From contig QAKM01000073.1 in assembly GCA_003343805.1 (NCBI GenBank), positions 1-54,011 on the forward strand: a DNA stretch of 54,011 nucleotides, given 5' to 3'. The DNA is from Bacillota bacterium (GTDB lineage: Bacteria; Bacillota; Clostridia; Christensenellales; Borkfalkiaceae). How positions within the stretch are numbered: the stretch's first letter is position 1; every line of letters starts with the position of its first letter. The translations under genes and the position numbers were made by a program. The notes under the pieces are model-generated. The model was not told the origin of the DNA and made no database searches. It worked only from the letters and a program-made list of their open reading frames with translations. Shown here piece by piece: positions 23,171 to 30,922 of this stretch.

Positions 23171-25546
23171 TTAAGCGGGTGGAGCACTCGGGTCGATCTC
23201 CCCGTTGGCGACACCAAGCATATACTGTGCAGCCTCATAAGGGAACGCGCCGCCCGAGTTCATCACGAGGGAAAGGAGGGAGCTCGTATCGATGATGCGC
23301 TTTAAAAACACGGCGCCCTTGAGCTTGCTGAGCTTTTCTTCCCCTTCCGGCATCTGTTTGGCAGCCGCAAGCAACTGCGTGGAGGGCGTCTGCATCTGGT
23401 CGTAGATGGCCTTGCCCGACGGCGTGACCTGCATATCGATGAACCGCGTGAGGAAGGTGAAGGGCGTTGCCTCGGGCTCCTTCGGGATGGTGAGGCCGCT
23501 CATCGCTTCAAAGCGCTCATCCGTGACGAAGGGAACTTCCTTTGCGCCGTAGAAGCGCTTGTCGTCTGCGGGAGCTTCGCCCTCGATCGCAACGGGGAAG
23601 GCGGCGATGTCGGTGAGCACATCCGTCGCAACGTGCACCGTATAGGTGCCGCCGAAGAGCTTCCAGCCCTTTCCGGGGATAAAATCTTTGAGATCTTCGA
23701 CCGGGAAGGAGAGCGCGATCTCTTTGCTCTCCCCCGCCGCAAGCCGCACCTTCTGAAAGGCGCGCAGCTCCTTCTTGGGACGCGGGATGCCGCCTTCCGG
23801 GGAGGAAACATACAGTTGAAGGACGGCAGAGCCCGCTCTGTCCCCTGTGTTCGTGACGCCGCAGGTGACGGAGACAACGCCCTCATTCACCACTGCGGGA
23901 GATGCGGTATAGGCAAAGTTCGTATAGGAGAGCCCGTATCCGAAGGGATAGCGCACTTGCTTTTCCGCCGACGTGTAATAGCGGTAACCGACAAAGACGC
24001 TCTCCTTGTACACTTCGTTGATCTTTTTGGAGAACACGTCTCCGAAGGGAACATCGGTATAGGTCATGGGCCAGGTCTCGGCAAGGCGGCCTGCGGGGTT
24101 TTTCTCGCCGAACAGCAGCTCACAGCACGCCGTGCCGCCGTTCTGCCCGGGCAGATACATATCGAGAATGGCGTTCACCTTGTCCGCGAAGGGAAGCTCC
24201 ATCGGAGAGCCGCCGAAGAGCACCACGGCGACAGGTTTTCCCGCTGCCGTGAGAACGTCGATGAGGTCGAGCTGCGTCTGTGGAAGGCGCATATTTTCGC
24301 GGTCGTAGCCCTCCCCTTCCGTCATGTCGTCAAGACCGGCAAAGATGAGGATACGGTCGTGATCTTTCGCCGCCTCGAGCGCCGCCTGACGCAGTTCGAG
24401 TGCGTTTTCTCCATCCTCGCGATAGCCGCAGAGATAGGTGTAGGCGATGCCCTTTTCGTCAAACGCCTGCTTGGAAGACGTGAGCTTCGTGGGGTTGATC
24501 ATCGAGCTGCCCGCACCCTGATAGCGCATCTTTGCGAACATCTCGCCGACGACGAGCAGCTTTCCGCCGTCCGCTTTGAGAGGCAGCGTGCCGTCGTTTT
24601 TGAGGAGCACGGCGCAGTCGGCCGCGATCTCGGCGGCAAGCGCGTGATGGGCCTCGAAATCGGCGTCCTTCTGTTCGGCTCCGACGGCATACCGTTCGAC
24701 GAGACGAAGCACATTTTCGACAGCCTTATCGAGCGTCTGCATATCGAGCGAGCCGTCTTCGAGCGCCTTGAGGATGACATCGCGGCAGTAGGCAGTATTG
24801 CCGGGCATTTCGAGATCGAGCCCTGCCTTCAGGGAAGCAACGCGGTCGTGCGTTGCGCCCCAATCGGTCATGACGAGGCCGTCAAAACCCCACTCTTTGC
24901 GGAGGACGTCGGTGAGCAGCCACTCGTTCTCCGAACAGAAAGTGCCGTTGATGGCGTTATACGCACACATGAGGGTCGCAGGTTTTGCCTCCTTTACGAC
25001 GCGCTCGAACGCACGAAGATAGATCTCACGCGCGGCGCGTTCGTCGCAGACGCTGTTGCCGGCAAAGCGGTGATCCTCGGCGTTGTTGAGCGCAAAGTGC
25101 TTGAGAGAAACGCCCACGCCCTGCGCCTGCACGCCTTCGACTTCGCCAATGCCCATTTCGGATGCGAGCAAGGGATCTTCGGAGTAGTACTCAAAGTTGC
25201 GGCCGCACAGGGGGTTGCGCTTGATGTTGACGCCGGGGCCGAGGATGACGTGTACGCCGTAGTGTCTGCACTCGGCGGCAATGCCCTCCCCCACCTTTCT
25301 GGCGTTTTCGGGATCCCATCCCGAAGCGACCGTCGCGGCCGTCGGGAAGGAAGTCGCAAGTTCGCTGCCCATGACGCCGTTGTCTCCGCCCGCAGCCTGC
25401 TTGCGCAGGCCGTGGGGGCCGTCCGACATGGAGAGAGCCGGGATGTTCAGGCGCTCGACGGACGCAGTGTACATGAAGTTCTGCCCCGCGACGAGATACG
25501 CCTTTTCTTCGGGTGTAAGTTCTTGAAGCAGTTTTTTGATATCCAT
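23171..25546 (-). CDS. GH3 beta-glucosidase
   Basis: 791 aa, no signal peptide, so it acts in the cytoplasm. The GH3 TIM barrel begins at about residue 30 ([11 protein letters not shown]). The sugar-binding motif KHFALNN stands near residue 148 and the nucleophile Asp in [13 protein letters not shown] near 220. The alpha/beta sandwich domain carries [12 protein letters not shown], and a fibronectin-III-like domain follows after residue 560. A tail of about 110 residues ends AAQYMLGVANG. It probably removes terminal beta-glucose (or a related beta-sugar) from the imported glycoside. Last gene of operon A, 9 bases after the permease gene. A paralogue with the same layout lies at 47.5-50.0 kb. 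Confidence 0.93.
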   Translation of the reverse strand: MDIKKLLQELTPEEKAYLVAGQNFMYTASVERLNIPALSMSDGPHGLRKQAAGGDNGVMGSELATSFPTAATVASGWDPENARKVGEGIAAECRHYGVHVILGPGVNIKRNPLCGRNFEYYSEDPLLASEMGIGEVEGVQAQGVGVSLKHFALNNAEDHRFAGNSVCDERAAREIYLRAFERVVKEAKPATLMCAYNAINGTFCSENEWLLTDVLRKEWGFDGLVMTDWGATHDRVASLKAGLDLEMPGNTAYCRDVILKALEDGSLDMQTLDKAVENVLRLVERYAVGAEQKDADFEAHHALAAEIAADCAVLLKNDGTLPLKADGGKLLVVGEMFAKMRYQGAGSSMINPTKLTSSKQAFDEKGIAYTYLCGYREDGENALELRQAALEAAKDHDRILIFAGLDDMTEGEGYDRENMRLPQTQLDLIDVLTAAGKPVAVVLFGGSPMELPFADKVNAILDMYLPGQNGGTACCELLFGEKNPAGRLAETWPMTYTDVPFGDVFSKKINEVYKESVFVGYRYYTSAEKQVRYPFGYGLSYTNFAYTASPAVVNEGVVSVTCGVTNTGDRAGSAVLQLYVSSPEGGIPRPKKELRAFQKVRLAAGESKEIALSFPVEDLKDFIPGKGWKLFGGTYTVHVATDVLTDIAAFPVAIEGEAPADDKRFYGAKEVPFVTDERFEAMSGLTIPKEPEATPFTFLTRFIDMQVTPSGKAIYDQMQTPSTQLLAAAKQMPEGEEKLSKLKGAVFLKRIIDTSSLLSLVMNSGGAFPYEAAQYMLGVANGEIDPSAPPA

Positions 25547-25555
25547 ATTTTTTCC

Positions 25556-26461
25556 TTATTCCTTGACGCCTCCGAGCACCGCGCCCTTTTCGATATACTT
25601 CTGGAAGAACGGGAATACGCAGAGGATGGGGATGGTCGCAACAACGACAAGTCCGTATTGGATGAGGAAGCGCGAATAGTCGATGTTGCCCGACTGCATG
25701 AAGTTGGCGTTTTCGCTGATCATGTTGTTGACGACGAGCTGCAGAGGCCACCAGTCACGCGCCGTGGACAGGTAGACATACGCCTGGAACCAGGAGTTCC
25801 ACTGAAAGACGACGCTGTAGAGAAGAACGACCGTCGCGATGCTCATGCACTGCGGCAAGCAGATCTGGAACATGAGGCGGAAGTGTCCCGCGCCGTCCAA
25901 CTGTGCCGCCTCCACCGTAGACTGCGGCACGCCGAGATAGGCGTTCATCATAAGGATCATGAAGTAGGAGTTCGTGCAGGTGGGGATGATGATGGCGAGC
26001 GGACTGTTGACGAACCCGAGCGAACGCATGACGATGTAGGTCGGGATGAGGCCGCCGTTGAACATCATCGTGAACATGACGAACAGGATCATGATGCCAC
26101 GGTAACGGGTGCTGCGGCTCAAGACATAGCCCGCAAGGACGTTGAGCACAAAGCCGAGCGCCGTTGCGCCGACGACATAGATGATCGTATTGAGATAGCC
26201 CCGCAAAACGTTGTTGGAAGCAAAGACGTGTGCATAGCCCGCGAGCGTCAGATCGCCGACCGGAAGCCAGATCATGCCCTCGGAATTGTAGAGCGTGAAG
26301 CCGTCCGAGAAAGAGGCGACAAGGGAATACCAGAGCGGGATGACGCAGATGAACATCATGACGATGAGGAGCGCGTAGATGATGATATCTGCGATCCAGC
26401 CGAGCACGCTGTTCTTTTCGACCATGCCGCCATTTCTGTATTTGGTTTTCACTTTTTGCAT
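25556..26461 (-). CDS. CUT1 ABC sugar permease, LplC/YtcP type
   Basis: 301 aa with six hydrophobic helices. The EAA loop reads EAAQLDGAGHFRLMFQICLP near residues 185-204, the docking site for the ATPase. It ends QKYIEKGAVLGGVKE, a very typical end of this subfamily. With the second permease it forms the channel for complex oligosaccharides bound by the lipoprotein at 28.9-30.8 kb. It lies 12 bases after the first permease gene. No ATPase gene is in the operon, so a shared MsmK/MsmX-type ATPase is probably used. Confidence 0.93.
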   Translation of the reverse strand: MQKVKTKYRNGGMVEKNSVLGWIADIIIYALLIVMMFICVIPLWYSLVASFSDGFTLYNSEGMIWLPVGDLTLAGYAHVFASNNVLRGYLNTIIYVVGATALGFVLNVLAGYVLSRSTRYRGIMILFVMFTMMFNGGLIPTYIVMRSLGFVNSPLAIIIPTCTNSYFMILMMNAYLGVPQSTVEAAQLDGAGHFRLMFQICLPQCMSIATVVLLYSVVFQWNSWFQAYVYLSTARDWWPLQLVVNNMISENANFMQSGNIDYSRFLIQYGLVVVATIPILCVFPFFQKYIEKGAVLGGVKE

Positions 26462-26473
26462 GATATTCCCTCC

Positions 26474-27475
26474 TTAGAAGAGCGAAGTCTTCGCTGCGAC
26501 TTTCGTCAGCTTGTTGGACAGGAGCAGGAGTGCCGTCGAAATGACGGACTGGAAGAGACCTGCAGCCGAGGAAAGACCGTAGTTGTTCTGGATGACGCCC
26601 CAGCGGTAAGTGAACGTCGAAAGGCAGTCCGCCGTGTCGTAGATGCTCTCGTTGTAGAGAAGGAGCACCTTGTCAAAGCCCGTCATGAACACAGTGCCGA
26701 CGGACATCGTAAACATCATGATGATGGTCGGGATGATGCTGGGGATGGTGATGTGGATGAGCCGCTGCCATCTGCCCGCGCCGTCGAGCGCTGCCGCCTC
26801 GTGCAAATCGGGATTGATGTTGGAGATGGCCGCCACATATACGATGGAGCCGTACCCCGCGCCCTGCCAGACGCCCGCGAGCGTGTTGATCCACCAGAAG
26901 TATTTGGGGTTGGTAAGCATATCCTCTCGGTTTGCGCCCAGCGCCACAAAGAGGTCGGTGATGACGCCCGTATCGCTCATGAAGTCCTTGATGAGCGAAC
27001 ACACGACGACGGTCGCAACGAAATAAGGCATATAGCTCACCGTCTGCGCAACGCGCTTGAAGGGCTTGATGCGGACCTGCGAAAGAAGCAGACCGAGGAG
27101 GACGGGTGCCGCAAAACCGATGGTGAGGTTCATCGCCGCCATGACGCAGGTATTGCGGAACACCTTGGGGAAGGACTCGTTGGAAAAGAGATCAACGAAG
27201 TTCCCCCAGCCCCAATAATCCGCCCATTCGCTTCCGAACACACCGCGGCCGGGCCGATAGTCCTCGAAGGCGATGATGATACCGAACATCGGAACATAGT
27301 TGAAGATGATAAAGAAAACTGCAATGGGAATGAACAGGAGATAGATGGGATAATCCCGCTTCATGTCCTTGACCCACCGCTCGTGCTTGTCCTGACGCTT
27401 GCGCCGGCGCAGTTCTCGGGGATCAACGGCTTCTTCTTCCGCACCCACAGCAGCTACGTTTTCTACTGTCTGCAT
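26474..27475 (-). CDS. CUT1 ABC sugar permease, LplB/YteP type
   Basis: 333 aa. The long basic N-terminus is followed by DYPIYLLFIPIAVFFIIFNY, the first membrane helix of this subfamily, and by FGIIIAFEDYRPGRGVFGS. The EAA loop is HEAAALDGAGRWQRLIHITI near residue 232. Such LplB/LplC pairs serve long or complex sugars such as rhamnogalacturonan or xylan fragments in other Firmicutes. A clear GGAGG precedes the ATG. A hairpin separates it from the lipoprotein gene, so it may be expressed at a lower level. Confidence 0.93.
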   Translation of the reverse strand: MQTVENVAAVGAEEEAVDPRELRRRKRQDKHERWVKDMKRDYPIYLLFIPIAVFFIIFNYVPMFGIIIAFEDYRPGRGVFGSEWADYWGWGNFVDLFSNESFPKVFRNTCVMAAMNLTIGFAAPVLLGLLLSQVRIKPFKRVAQTVSYMPYFVATVVVCSLIKDFMSDTGVITDLFVALGANREDMLTNPKYFWWINTLAGVWQGAGYGSIVYVAAISNINPDLHEAAALDGAGRWQRLIHITIPSIIPTIIMMFTMSVGTVFMTGFDKVLLLYNESIYDTADCLSTFTYRWGVIQNNYGLSSAAGLFQSVISTALLLLSNKLTKVAAKTSLF

Positions 27476-27495
27476 AATTCCCTCCTTATGAAGTT

Positions 27496-27525
27496 TTAAA
27501 AGGCGGCGCGGGGAGACCCCGCGCC
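27496..27525 (-). terminator. Hairpin between the binding-protein genes and the permease genes
   Basis: Perfect 9-bp GC stem (27505-27513 with 27517-27525), 3-base loop, then GCCTTTTAAAA on the minus strand. Partial terminators at this place let binding proteins be made in excess over permeases. It may also protect mRNA ends. Confidence 0.6.
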
Positions 27526-27542
27526 CGCTCCCTTAAAGGTGC

Positions 27543-28883
27543 TTACTCGGCAGCCGTCGCCGTGTAAGTCGTGCCGTTGATCTCAATGGTGATGACGCCG
27601 TCCGCCTGGGACCAGGTGCCCTCCCCTTCGTCGGTCGCGTAGGAAGTGGTACCCGAGCAGGTGCCGTCTGCCGAGCAGACGATCGTGAAGGTGCATGCAC
27701 CGCCCCAGATGCTGCCCGTGAAGGTGTACTCCTCGGCGTCCGCGACGCTGTTGCAGACCATGTTCACCGTCTCACCCGCCGCATAGCTCAGAACAGGCGT
27801 GTAGGTGAAGGAATAGGAGATGAGAGGCTCTTCCAGCGTATAGGAGAGCGTGACCTCCTCGCCTCCGAACTGCGCCGCATTGATCTTGTAGGAGAAGGAG
27901 TAGGTCCCGTCGGTGTTCTCGGCCGTATAGACGGTGCCGCCAAACACGAAGACGTAGTAGTCGCCGTCCGACATATACTGCCAGGTGCCCGTTGCATCGG
28001 CGAAGTCCATGACGCCTTCCATCGTGATCTGAAGGTTTGCGGATGAGTCGTCGTAGCAGGTAAGCACGACTGCAGCGCCCCAGCTGTTGCTGCCCGTGAA
28101 CTCCACTTCCACCACAAGGTTGGGATTGATGGAGGTCATCGTGTAGTCCGTCTCGGTGCCCGTCAGAGTAATGGACGCGCCGACGACGGTGATGGTGTAG
28201 ACCTTGGAGCTGTCGTCGCCGTCCGTCATCGTGTAAGTGACGGTGCCGTCCTCCGCGGTCTCAGACGTATAGGTGCCCAACGAGCCAGCATAGCCGGCGC
28301 CGTTGATGCCGTCGAGGGTGTAGGAGTTATCCGAATAGAAGGTCGCCGTGACGAAATCCTCCGCATAGTTGGTGCTCCAGAACTGCTCCACCGTCTGCAC
28401 GACTTCCTCGAGGTAGTCCTCCTGTTTGGAGAAGTTGTAGGTCAGAAGGCTCATGTCGTCGTACATATTCGTGAGGTAGACCGTGCCGTCCGCATCCGAG
28501 ACGATGTTGTGCGTCTCCTCGCCAAAGTTGACCTGATCGTCGAACGTGACCGTGTAGTGGATGGTGTTGCCATCCTCGTCCGTACCCGATGCCTCCTCGG
28601 CGGTGTAGGTGCCGCTGTAGAGGACGGAGGTGAACTGCGAGTAATAGTAGGTGCCGTCCTCGTAAAGGTTGAGCTCGAGGCCGATACCGCCCTGATCAGG
28701 GGGATAGTAGCCGTAGCCGCCTTCCACGGTGACTTCCGCGGGGGTCACGGGCGTATCGCCGCCGGGAGTTTCGGGATCCTTGCCAGGATCCTCCGTATCG
28801 GGCTTGCAGGCTGCAAGGCCAAAGCTGAATGCGGCAACGGTGAGCGCCGCGATGCCGATCGTCAAAAATTTACGGAATTTCAT
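27543..28883 (-). CDS. Secreted lipoprotein with beta-rich repeats, unknown function
   Basis: 446 aa. Signal peptide with lipobox LAAC, Cys at residue 26, then a Pro/Gly/Asp linker. The mature part is acidic, rich in Thr, Tyr, Gly and Asp, with hardly any basic residues. It seems built of about four modules of 85-100 residues that share patterns such as GTYTSETAEDGTVTYTMTDG, GTWQYMSDGDYYVFVFGG and GTWSQADGVITIEINGTTYT. These look like small beta barrels or sandwiches. It sits between the solute-binding protein and the permeases, so it should be made with them and be displayed outside the cell. A role in capture of the glycoside is plausible but not shown. No known carbohydrate-binding module recognised. 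Confidence 0.8.
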   Translation of the reverse strand: MKFRKFLTIGIAALTVAAFSFGLAACKPDTEDPGKDPETPGGDTPVTPAEVTVEGGYGYYPPDQGGIGLELNLYEDGTYYYSQFTSVLYSGTYTAEEASGTDEDGNTIHYTVTFDDQVNFGEETHNIVSDADGTVYLTNMYDDMSLLTYNFSKQEDYLEEVVQTVEQFWSTNYAEDFVTATFYSDNSYTLDGINGAGYAGSLGTYTSETAEDGTVTYTMTDGDDSSKVYTITVVGASITLTGTETDYTMTSINPNLVVEVEFTGSNSWGAAVVLTCYDDSSANLQITMEGVMDFADATGTWQYMSDGDYYVFVFGGTVYTAENTDGTYSFSYKINAAQFGGEEVTLSYTLEEPLISYSFTYTPVLSYAAGETVNMVCNSVADAEEYTFTGSIWGGACTFTIVCSADGTCSGTTSYATDEGEGTWSQADGVITIEINGTTYTATAAE

Positions 28884-28905
28884 TGTGTCATCTCCTTATC
28901 GTCGT

Positions 28906-30783
28906 TCAGCGCAGCCTGTCGTAGAGGCTCTGCAGAAGTTCGGTGTTGCTGTCGCACTTGCGGGTACGGAGCGCGCCGAGGAATGCGTTCCAGTTTGCAT
29001 CCGTAACGCCGCTCTTGATGAGGTTGGGAACTTCCTTCCCGAGGTACTCACGGATGGTCTCCTGCGTGGCGTTGTAAGCAGAGCCCTCATCGATGGTGAA
29101 CTGCGAGGTAAAGCTGCCCGTGAGCGTGCCGTTGTTGTTGTAGACCGCCCATTCGTCATAGGCATGGGACTTGACGAAGGGTTCCTGATCATACTCGAGG
29201 CCGCGGGCATCATAGCCGAGGCCGAAAAAGTAGACGCCGTTGGTTGCAACTGCGATGTCACCCGTCGCGTTCTTGATCTTGGAGTTCCAGAACACTTTCG
29301 CGCCCGGGGTCCCCTCTTCCACGCGGTTGCCGTCCTCATCAGCCCACCACCAGCAGCCTTCCTCGAGAAGATCGTACTCCTCGAGAAGAGACGTGTCGAT
29401 GTCGTACTCTTCAAGTTCCTTTAAGGAGAGCCCGTAGGTCTTGATGATGCTTCCCTCTTCCGAATACAGCCAGTCAAGCATCGTAAAGAGCTTTTCGAGG
29501 TTCTTGCCCTCGGCGGCGTCCGTCACGATCCAGCGACGGGAGGTCTCCTGCGAGTCGAGGTAGAAGACGGATGGATCGTCCGTGTACATCCCTGACGCCT
29601 CATCCCTTGCGCCGTAGCCCTCTCTCGGCTGACGTGCGCCCCAGGCGTCAATGCCTTCAAGCGCCGCGATGGTCTGCGTGGAGGACTGCGCAAGGTGATC
29701 GCCGAGCTGACCGGTCGTGCCGTACCACATGCCGACGACACCCGAAGTGATGGACTCGCCGTCGATGGCGTAGAACATATCGCCGCTCGTCGAGGTGAAG
29801 TTGGGATCGAGCCAGCCCTTTTCGTACCACTCGTTCATCTTCTCGAGGTACCTTCTGTAGCCGTCCTCGGTGGGACCGAACTTGATCTCGGAAAAGGTGC
29901 CCGTGCCGTCATCATAGGCGTTCCAGAGGGGGCCTACGCCGAACGCGCTCAGAAGTTCGCCCGTGCCGTGATAGCCGATATTCGGAAGCGAGATGCAGTA
30001 CTCGCAGTAGTCGTTCTGCATGAAGATCTCGAACATCCACTCCCAGTCGCGGAGAGTGAGGGGGTTGTCATAACCGTCCGCCGTCAGGATGCCGTCCGGA
30101 AAGACGATGCCGTCCGCATAGGCATAGCCGCCCTCATAGCTGTCGTCCGCAACAGGTTCGATAAACCCGCCCGTTCGCTCCGAGCTCCCTTGGGAGAGTG
30201 CCGCCTCTACCTCTTCGACGGAGGCATAGCTGCCCTTTGTCTGAGACTCACCGTAGTCGACGATCCAGTCACGGCGATACATCCAGCCGCCCCACTGATT
30301 GGGAATGGCCTCGTTGTAGTTGTTGAGGGTAAGATACATGCCGTCGATCTTCGCATACTGCGTGAACTGAGTATTGTCCTCCATGAACTGAGAATAGTTG
30401 GGCATGTAGTCTTCGATGTACTGCGTGAGATCCATTGCCGCACCGTAGCCGTCATCGTACAAAAGCGCGATGGAGTCGGTGTAGAAGGTAAGGTCCATCA
30501 CGTCGGGATAGGACCCGGAGCCGATGAGCTTGTTGAAGTCCTCGAGCTCCTTGCCGAGCATGGGAGTCGAAAATTCGAGGTTGATGTCGAATCTTTTCTC
30601 CAGATACTGGATGACCGGGTTCTCGCCGTAGTCGTTGTAGATCGAACTGTTGACCGAGGACGCCATCCAGATGGTAAAGGTGTCTGCATCGCTCGTGTTG
30701 TTGCAGCCCGCGAGCATACCGACGCCGCCCACGGCCATCATCGCCGCCAATGCGGCAGTGCCAAAGGTTTTCCACTTCTTCAT
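28906..30783 (-). CDS. ABC transporter solute-binding lipoprotein, LplA/YtcQ type
   Basis: 625 aa from the ATG at 30783, chosen because GGGAGG lies nine bases upstream; a longer frame begins at 30846. Signal peptide with lipobox MLAGC, Cys at residue 27. The large size (most CUT1 binding proteins have 400-450 aa) is typical of the LplA group that works with LplB/LplC permeases. Motifs such as GSGSYPDVM (near residue 90), GWMYRRDWI and GVVGMWYG fit the family. It binds an oligosaccharide or glycoside outside the membrane. Lgt and LspA of this window would process it. Confidence 0.93.
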   Translation of the reverse strand: MKKWKTFGTAALAAMMAVGGVGMLAGCNNTSDADTFTIWMASSVNSSIYNDYGENPVIQYLEKRFDINLEFSTPMLGKELEDFNKLIGSGSYPDVMDLTFYTDSIALLYDDGYGAAMDLTQYIEDYMPNYSQFMEDNTQFTQYAKIDGMYLTLNNYNEAIPNQWGGWMYRRDWIVDYGESQTKGSYASVEEVEAALSQGSSERTGGFIEPVADDSYEGGYAYADGIVFPDGILTADGYDNPLTLRDWEWMFEIFMQNDYCEYCISLPNIGYHGTGELLSAFGVGPLWNAYDDGTGTFSEIKFGPTEDGYRRYLEKMNEWYEKGWLDPNFTSTSGDMFYAIDGESITSGVVGMWYGTTGQLGDHLAQSSTQTIAALEGIDAWGARQPREGYGARDEASGMYTDDPSVFYLDSQETSRRWIVTDAAEGKNLEKLFTMLDWLYSEEGSIIKTYGLSLKELEEYDIDTSLLEEYDLLEEGCWWWADEDGNRVEEGTPGAKVFWNSKIKNATGDIAVATNGVYFFGLGYDARGLEYDQEPFVKSHAYDEWAVYNNNGTLTGSFTSQFTIDEGSAYNATQETIREYLGKEVPNLIKSGVTDANWNAFLGALRTRKCDSNTELLQSLYDRLR

Positions 30784-30813
30784 TTTTGTTTCCTCCCTTA
30801 GGAATTTGACCCC

Positions 30814-30862
30814 ATTATAATGGAAAAAGCGGCGCTTGTATTTCACGAGCGTCGCTTTTTAT
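30814..30862 (-). terminator. Terminator of GH78-1 overlapping the -10 region of the binding-protein gene
   Basis: The 9-position stem 30828-30836 with 30848-30856 (one mismatch) has T runs on both strands. Some 10 bases further lies a TATAAT (30819-30814, minus strand) without a good -35 box, as in promoters that need an activator. So the GH78 gene and the transporter genes may be separate units. Confidence 0.55.
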
Positions 30863-30922
30863 GCAGATTTGTCGCTTATTTTTTCTTTTTTTCACGGAAT
30901 GTGAAAAACTAACACTCAAAAA

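Noticed and set aside
23633..27499. Open frame of 1288 codons on the plus strand
   Set aside because: It lies antisense to the GH3 gene and both permease genes and only mirrors their GC-rich codons. It has no ribosome site and no family motif.
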